This document shows positions 6,456 through 8,889 of a DNA stretch of 8,889 bases, piece by piece. Numbering within the stretch: position 1 is the stretch's first letter; each line of letters starts with the position of its first letter. A model generated the notes under the pieces. It saw only the letters and a list, made by a program, of their open reading frames with translations. It ran no database searches and had not been told where the DNA came from. A program made the translations under genes and the position numbers. Where the stretch lies: assembly GCA_027346205.1 (NCBI GenBank), contig DAIESR010000395.1, positions 1-8,889 of the forward strand, given 5' to 3'. The stretch is from Beijerinckiaceae bacterium (lineage in GTDB: Bacteria > Pseudomonadota > Alphaproteobacteria > Rhizobiales > Beijerinckiaceae).

Positions 6456-6628
6456 ACCCTGGCGAGTGGCATTCCACGGCGTGTCGTTACTCTGGATGTC
6501 TCATTCCACTCATCTTGCGATCTAATAGTAAACTAAGTTTGCAGGTCGAAAATATACTAGACTTCTGTGGATGCGTCGCTTAGCGTTCAAGTATTGAAGC
6601 TCACGATTGAGACTTCAGGAGTGATGCG
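6456..6628. other. Gap between the protease and TPR-like genes
   Basis: No gene is present. The stretch holds an inverted repeat (described separately) and an AT-rich patch with TATACT at 6553-6558 that could be a -10 element, though no matching -35 is seen. Candidate GG...GC pairs have wrong spacing for sigma-54 (9 bases at 6468-6480, 12 at 6569-6584). AGGAG at 6617-6621 is the ribosome binding site of the next gene. Confidence 0.5.
6528..6542. promoter_or_regulatory. Inverted repeat matching the hhyS upstream elements
   Basis: GTAAACTAAGTTTGC is a near-perfect inverted repeat (one T-G wobble). It shares AAACTAAGTT with the element at 2601-2615, and GTAAA-N4-GTTTGCA with the one at 2582-2597. 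Recurrence in only these two long intergenic regions suggests one DNA-binding protein acts at both. It ends ten bases before a possible -10 element (TATACT, 6553-6558) and lies 87 bases before the TPR-like gene. No sigma-54 promoter is found here, so the mechanism would differ from that at hhyS, or the binder is not the NtrC-type regulator. Confidence 0.5.
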
Positions 6629-7657
6629 ATGCCGACGCGTACCGAGTCCGTGGTCAAAGCTGCTCTCGATCGTGTGGAGGCTGAGGACGCAAGCCACGCG
6701 GAAAAGATCGAGATGCTGATGGAGATCGCAATGGGTCTCCAGATTCGGCCAAAAACTCCCGACGATCTGCAACAGGCTGTGCTGCTCTACGAAAAAGCGT
6801 TGGAGCTTTGTGCCGTCGAACATCAGCTTCTGCGTGGACGCATCCATGCGCGCCTCGCCACGGCCCTCCAGGCGATGCCTGCGGACGATATTGGCCCGTT
6901 GCGCAAGGCGCAGGACAATCTCGAAATCGCGCGTGAGCTTTTGAAGAGTGATGGCACGCCGGAAGAGATGGCGGAGATCGAGATGAATCTCGGTCTCGTG
7001 TTGCAGAGCCTCGCCTCCGTGAATGCGGCACCGATCACGGCGGCGATCGCGGCCTATCAGAGATCCTTGCGCATATTCGATGCCGCGACCTATCCGAAGG
7101 AATTTGCGATCCTGCAAAACAATCTTGCGACGGCCTTCCTGTCGATTCCTTTCACCGATGAGCGCGCGAAAATGCGCGAAGCCCTGGCCGTGCAGGCGTT
7201 TCAAGACGGGCTCAAGGTCGTCAACATCATCGATCACCCGAGCGAGTACGCGATGCTGCAGAACAATCTCGGCAATGCGTTGCAATATGTGTCGTCGAGC
7301 CATTCGGTGGAAAACTGCCTGCGCGCCGTCGATGCCTATGAGGAGGCGTTGAAGGTGCGTTCGCGGGCTACGACACCTGCCGAATATGCCAATACGATCG
7401 CAAACTATGCCAATTGTCTGCGCAATCTTCCAGACGAGTTGATGAGTCCCGAGGACGGCAATCGAAGCAATCTCGGCAAGGCCATGACCTATTATAAAGA
7501 GGCGGCTGAAATTTTTGCCGAGACGGGCGAGGTGCAGAAGAGCGGGGTCGTCGATGCGATGATCCTGGAAATCGAAGCGGAGCTTGCCGCTTTGGCATCG
7601 GCGCATGGCGGTCGGTTCGGCGCATCCCTGCTCGAAGAATATGCCGAGAAACAATAG
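6629..7657 (+). CDS. Tetratricopeptide-like repeat protein in the hydrogenase cluster
   Basis: This 342-residue, largely alpha-helical protein has at least four imperfect repeats spaced 45-48 residues apart. Each carries P-x-E-[FYM]-A followed by a conserved Asn: PEEMAEIEMNLG (111), PKEFAILQNNLA (156), PSEYAMLQNNLG (204) and PAEYANTIANYA (250). Each repeat ends in an [AV]xxYxxAL-type helix, for example AVDAYEEALKV (233-243). The spacing suggests TPR-like helical hairpins with long connecting loops. There is no signal peptide or membrane segment. AGGAG at 6617-6621 fixes the ATG. TPR proteins are scaffolds for protein contacts and occur in group 1h hydrogenase clusters of other bacteria, so a role in assembling or docking the enzyme is likely but inferred. 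It may have its own promoter in the preceding gap. Confidence 0.8.
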   Translation: MPTRTESVVKAALDRVEAEDASHAEKIEMLMEIAMGLQIRPKTPDDLQQAVLLYEKALELCAVEHQLLRGRIHARLATALQAMPADDIGPLRKAQDNLEIARELLKSDGTPEEMAEIEMNLGLVLQSLASVNAAPITAAIAAYQRSLRIFDAATYPKEFAILQNNLATAFLSIPFTDERAKMREALAVQAFQDGLKVVNIIDHPSEYAMLQNNLGNALQYVSSSHSVENCLRAVDAYEEALKVRSRATTPAEYANTIANYANCLRNLPDELMSPEDGNRSNLGKAMTYYKEAAEIFAETGEVQKSGVVDAMILEIEAELAALASAHGGRFGASLLEEYAEKQ

Positions 7658-7803
7658 GCAATCACTCGCTTGGGCTGAAGCCTCGATGGCATGCGCGAAT
7701 TTTTGCGCGGCAGCCGAGGATGAGCCCGGCGGTGGGCGAAACAGGTTTTGATCTCGGCGGAACTTCAAGCCGCTGCTCATGAAGAAAGCGTTGGGGGCGC
7801 TTG

Positions 7804-8007
7804 ATGGATAAGACGATAGGATTGGCGTTTTTTTCGATTGTTCTTTCGATCTTCTGTTCGGTTCTCGGAGGGGTGGTCGGCGGCATTTTTGTTGGCGGCA
7901 AAGTGTTGGGCAAGGAACTCGCCGGCATGATGGGCGGGTTCTATGGTCCGCTTGCAGGTGTGACGGGCGTCGTGATCGGCGTCATTGTCGCTGCTATCGT
8001 CTTCTGA
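7804..8007 (+). CDS. Small glycine-zipper membrane protein
   Basis: This 67-residue protein is almost entirely hydrophobic. Helix 1 spans about residues 5-29 and helix 2 about 43-67, with a short charged link (KVLGKE) between them. Repeated GxxxG-like patterns in helix 1 (GGVVGGIFVGG) and Gly spacing in helix 2 suggest tight packing or oligomerisation in the membrane. ATG 7804 follows GGGGG (7793-7797) by six bases; a TTG directly before it is less likely to be used. The stop overlaps the ribosome binding site of the next small membrane gene, so the two are coupled. I do not recognise a family. Position between TPR-like and NifU-domain genes suggests a hydrogenase role, possibly membrane tethering or a quinone-side contact. 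Confidence 0.72.
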   Translation: MDKTIGLAFFSIVLSIFCSVLGGVVGGIFVGGKVLGKELAGMMGGFYGPLAGVTGVVIGVIVAAIVF

Positions 8008-8017
8008 GGAGATCGTC

Positions 8018-8239
8018 ATGCTGGATATGGTCAAGACCTCCATCATTTTGTTTTTCCAGGTCAAGCTATTCAAGAATCCAAATGAGGTCTATCGGCAACT
8101 TGCGATCGGTGTCGCGATCGCATTCGTCATTTTTCTGGTATTGGCCAAATTCACCGGAATGCCGATCGCCGCCATGGTGGCTGGATTTATCGGTGGAGCG
8201 TTGCAGCCCTATCTCTTCAAGGATTTGAAATTTCGCTGA
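8018..8239 (+). CDS. Second small membrane protein
   Basis: This 73-residue protein has an N-terminal segment with Lys and Phe (VKTSIILFFQVKLFKN) that could lie along the membrane. Two hydrophobic helices follow at about 28-45 and 48-64, and a basic tail (KDLKFR) ends it. The GFIGGALQP segment echoes the Gly-rich packing of its neighbour. GAGGAG (8006-8011) overlaps the preceding TGA and is six bases from ATG 8018, arguing for this start over a TTG at 7985 inside the upstream gene. Translation is probably coupled to the preceding gene. The family is not recognised. A paired membrane module serving the soluble hydrogenase is a reasonable inference. Confidence 0.72.
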   Translation: MLDMVKTSIILFFQVKLFKNPNEVYRQLAIGVAIAFVIFLVLAKFTGMPIAAMVAGFIGGALQPYLFKDLKFR

Positions 8240-8266
8240 TCCGGTGTGACCTCATGGGAGGGCGCG

Positions 8267-8889
8267 ATGAATGATCAGAGTTCGCGGCCATCATTGGAAC
8301 GAGACGTTGACATCCTTGTCGATGATGTCGCGCGCATAGAATCGATCTTCGACAATTGGGAGGAGGGGCAACGGACGGTCGTGCTCGGCTTCCGGCGTGC
8401 GATCGAGGCTTTGCACAAAGACGCTCTGCGAAAGCTGATCAGTGCCATGAAGGATGCGCCGGGCGGTCTCGATGTTTTGCGTGCTACCGCTCAGGACCCT
8501 GTGGTCTATACGGTTCTGCGCCACCATGGCCTGCTCCGCGCCAGTCTGCAGGAGCGAGTCGAGCAGGCCCTGGAGTCGATCAGGCCGATGCTCGCGGCCC
8601 ATGGCGGGAATGTCGAATTGGTCTCTGTCGCGCCGCCGGATTCGATCGATGTTCGCTTCCTCGGCAATTGCGATAATTGTCCGTCTTCGACACTCACTTT
8701 TGTCGCCGGCGTCAAGCAGGCGATCGCTGAACATTGCCCCGAGATTCAAAATATACGGCAGGTGAAGGGCAGCGGTGTAAATGGCACTGGCAACACAGCG
8801 GCCGGCATTGCTTTCAGCAGTCCTTTTCAAGAGTCGCTGGAGTCGACATGGATCTTTGCGACGAAGCTCGATGCGATTCCGGATGGCGG
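8267..8889 (+). CDS. NifU-domain protein, 3' end outside window
   Basis: This frame stays open to the window edge, giving 207 residues. GGGAGGG (8256-8262) precedes ATG 8267. Residues 1-95 are mostly helical and not recognised. Residues 95-166 match the NifU C-terminal domain: ALESIRPMLAAHGGNVELV, then FLGNCDNCPSS with Cys135 and Cys138, the CxxC pair that holds a transient Fe-S cluster in Nfu-type scaffolds. The rest (167-207) is outside that domain, so a further domain probably follows beyond the window. Group 1h clusters elsewhere encode NifU/Rieske-like proteins proposed as electron carriers or cluster donors, and a Rieske domain downstream would fit, but it cannot be seen here. The gene starts 27 bases after the second membrane protein and probably belongs to the same transcript. 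Confidence 0.85.
   Translation, partial: MNDQSSRPSLERDVDILVDDVARIESIFDNWEEGQRTVVLGFRRAIEALHKDALRKLISAMKDAPGGLDVLRATAQDPVVYTVLRHHGLLRASLQERVEQALESIRPMLAAHGGNVELVSVAPPDSIDVRFLGNCDNCPSSTLTFVAGVKQAIAEHCPEIQNIRQVKGSGVNGTGNTAAGIAFSSPFQESLESTWIFATKLDAIPDG

Noticed and set aside
6468..6584. Possible sigma-54 promoters before the TPR-like gene
   Set aside because: The GG-GC pairs are 9 or 12 bases apart instead of the strict ten, and the flanking bases do not fit.
6587..7780. Minus-strand 397-residue open frame
   Set aside because: It is antisense to the TPR-like gene, with no ribosome binding site and Arg/His-rich shadow composition.
7985..8017. TTG start extending the second small membrane protein
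   Set aside because: It lies inside the preceding gene; ATG 8018 has a well-spaced GAGGAG.
1..8889. tRNA, rRNA, CRISPR array, insertion sequence or prophage
   Set aside because: I saw no cloverleaf, spaced direct repeats, transposase or integrase sequence in the window.

Overview
The window looks like part of a Hyphomicrobiales (Rhizobiales-type) alphaproteobacterial chromosome, possibly a Methylocystaceae/Beijerinckiaceae relative. This is inferred from GC-rich codon use, the style of the hydrogenase regulator and a dispersed-type intergenic palindrome; nothing in the window fixes the genus. Its core is a [NiFe]-hydrogenase locus of the high-affinity 'actinobacterial-type' group 1h (formerly group 5), the class linked to scavenging atmospheric H2.

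Layout: 39-281 (minus strand) is a small, probably secreted, His/Gly/Trp-rich protein of uncertain start. 282-660 shows no convincing gene. 661-2121 encodes a HoxA/HupR-like NtrC-family sigma-54 activator with a degenerate receiver domain. A 15-bp-arm palindrome (2176-2217) separates it from a 79-residue zinc-ribbon-like protein (2273-2512). The next 241 bases form a textbook sigma-54 control region: inverted-repeat elements about 120-140 bases upstream, an IHF-like site near -61, a -24/-12 promoter at 2704-2718 and a strong ribosome binding site.

This region drives hhyS (2754-3716, small subunit) and hhyL (3766-5367, large subunit). A GC-rich hairpin lies ten bases after hhyL, then a 236-base gap. 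Next come a conserved-looking 104-residue cysteine-rich protein (5644-5958) and a HupD-family maturation protease (5976-6455). A 173-base gap follows, carrying another copy of the inverted repeat found upstream of hhyS. The final block holds a repeat-containing (TPR-like) protein (6629-7657), two tiny membrane proteins (7804-8007, 8018-8239) and a NifU-domain protein that runs off the window end (8267-8889).

How they fit together: the activator upstream probably switches on hhySL through the sigma-54 promoter. HupD trims the large-subunit tail after nickel insertion. The NifU-domain, TPR-like and cysteine-rich proteins are candidates for assembly or electron transfer. The hydrogenase has neither a Tat signal nor a membrane anchor, so the two small membrane proteins are the best local candidates for tethering it to the respiratory membrane. 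The hydrogenase subunits, protease and regulator are recognised families; the roles of the accessory proteins are inferred from context.
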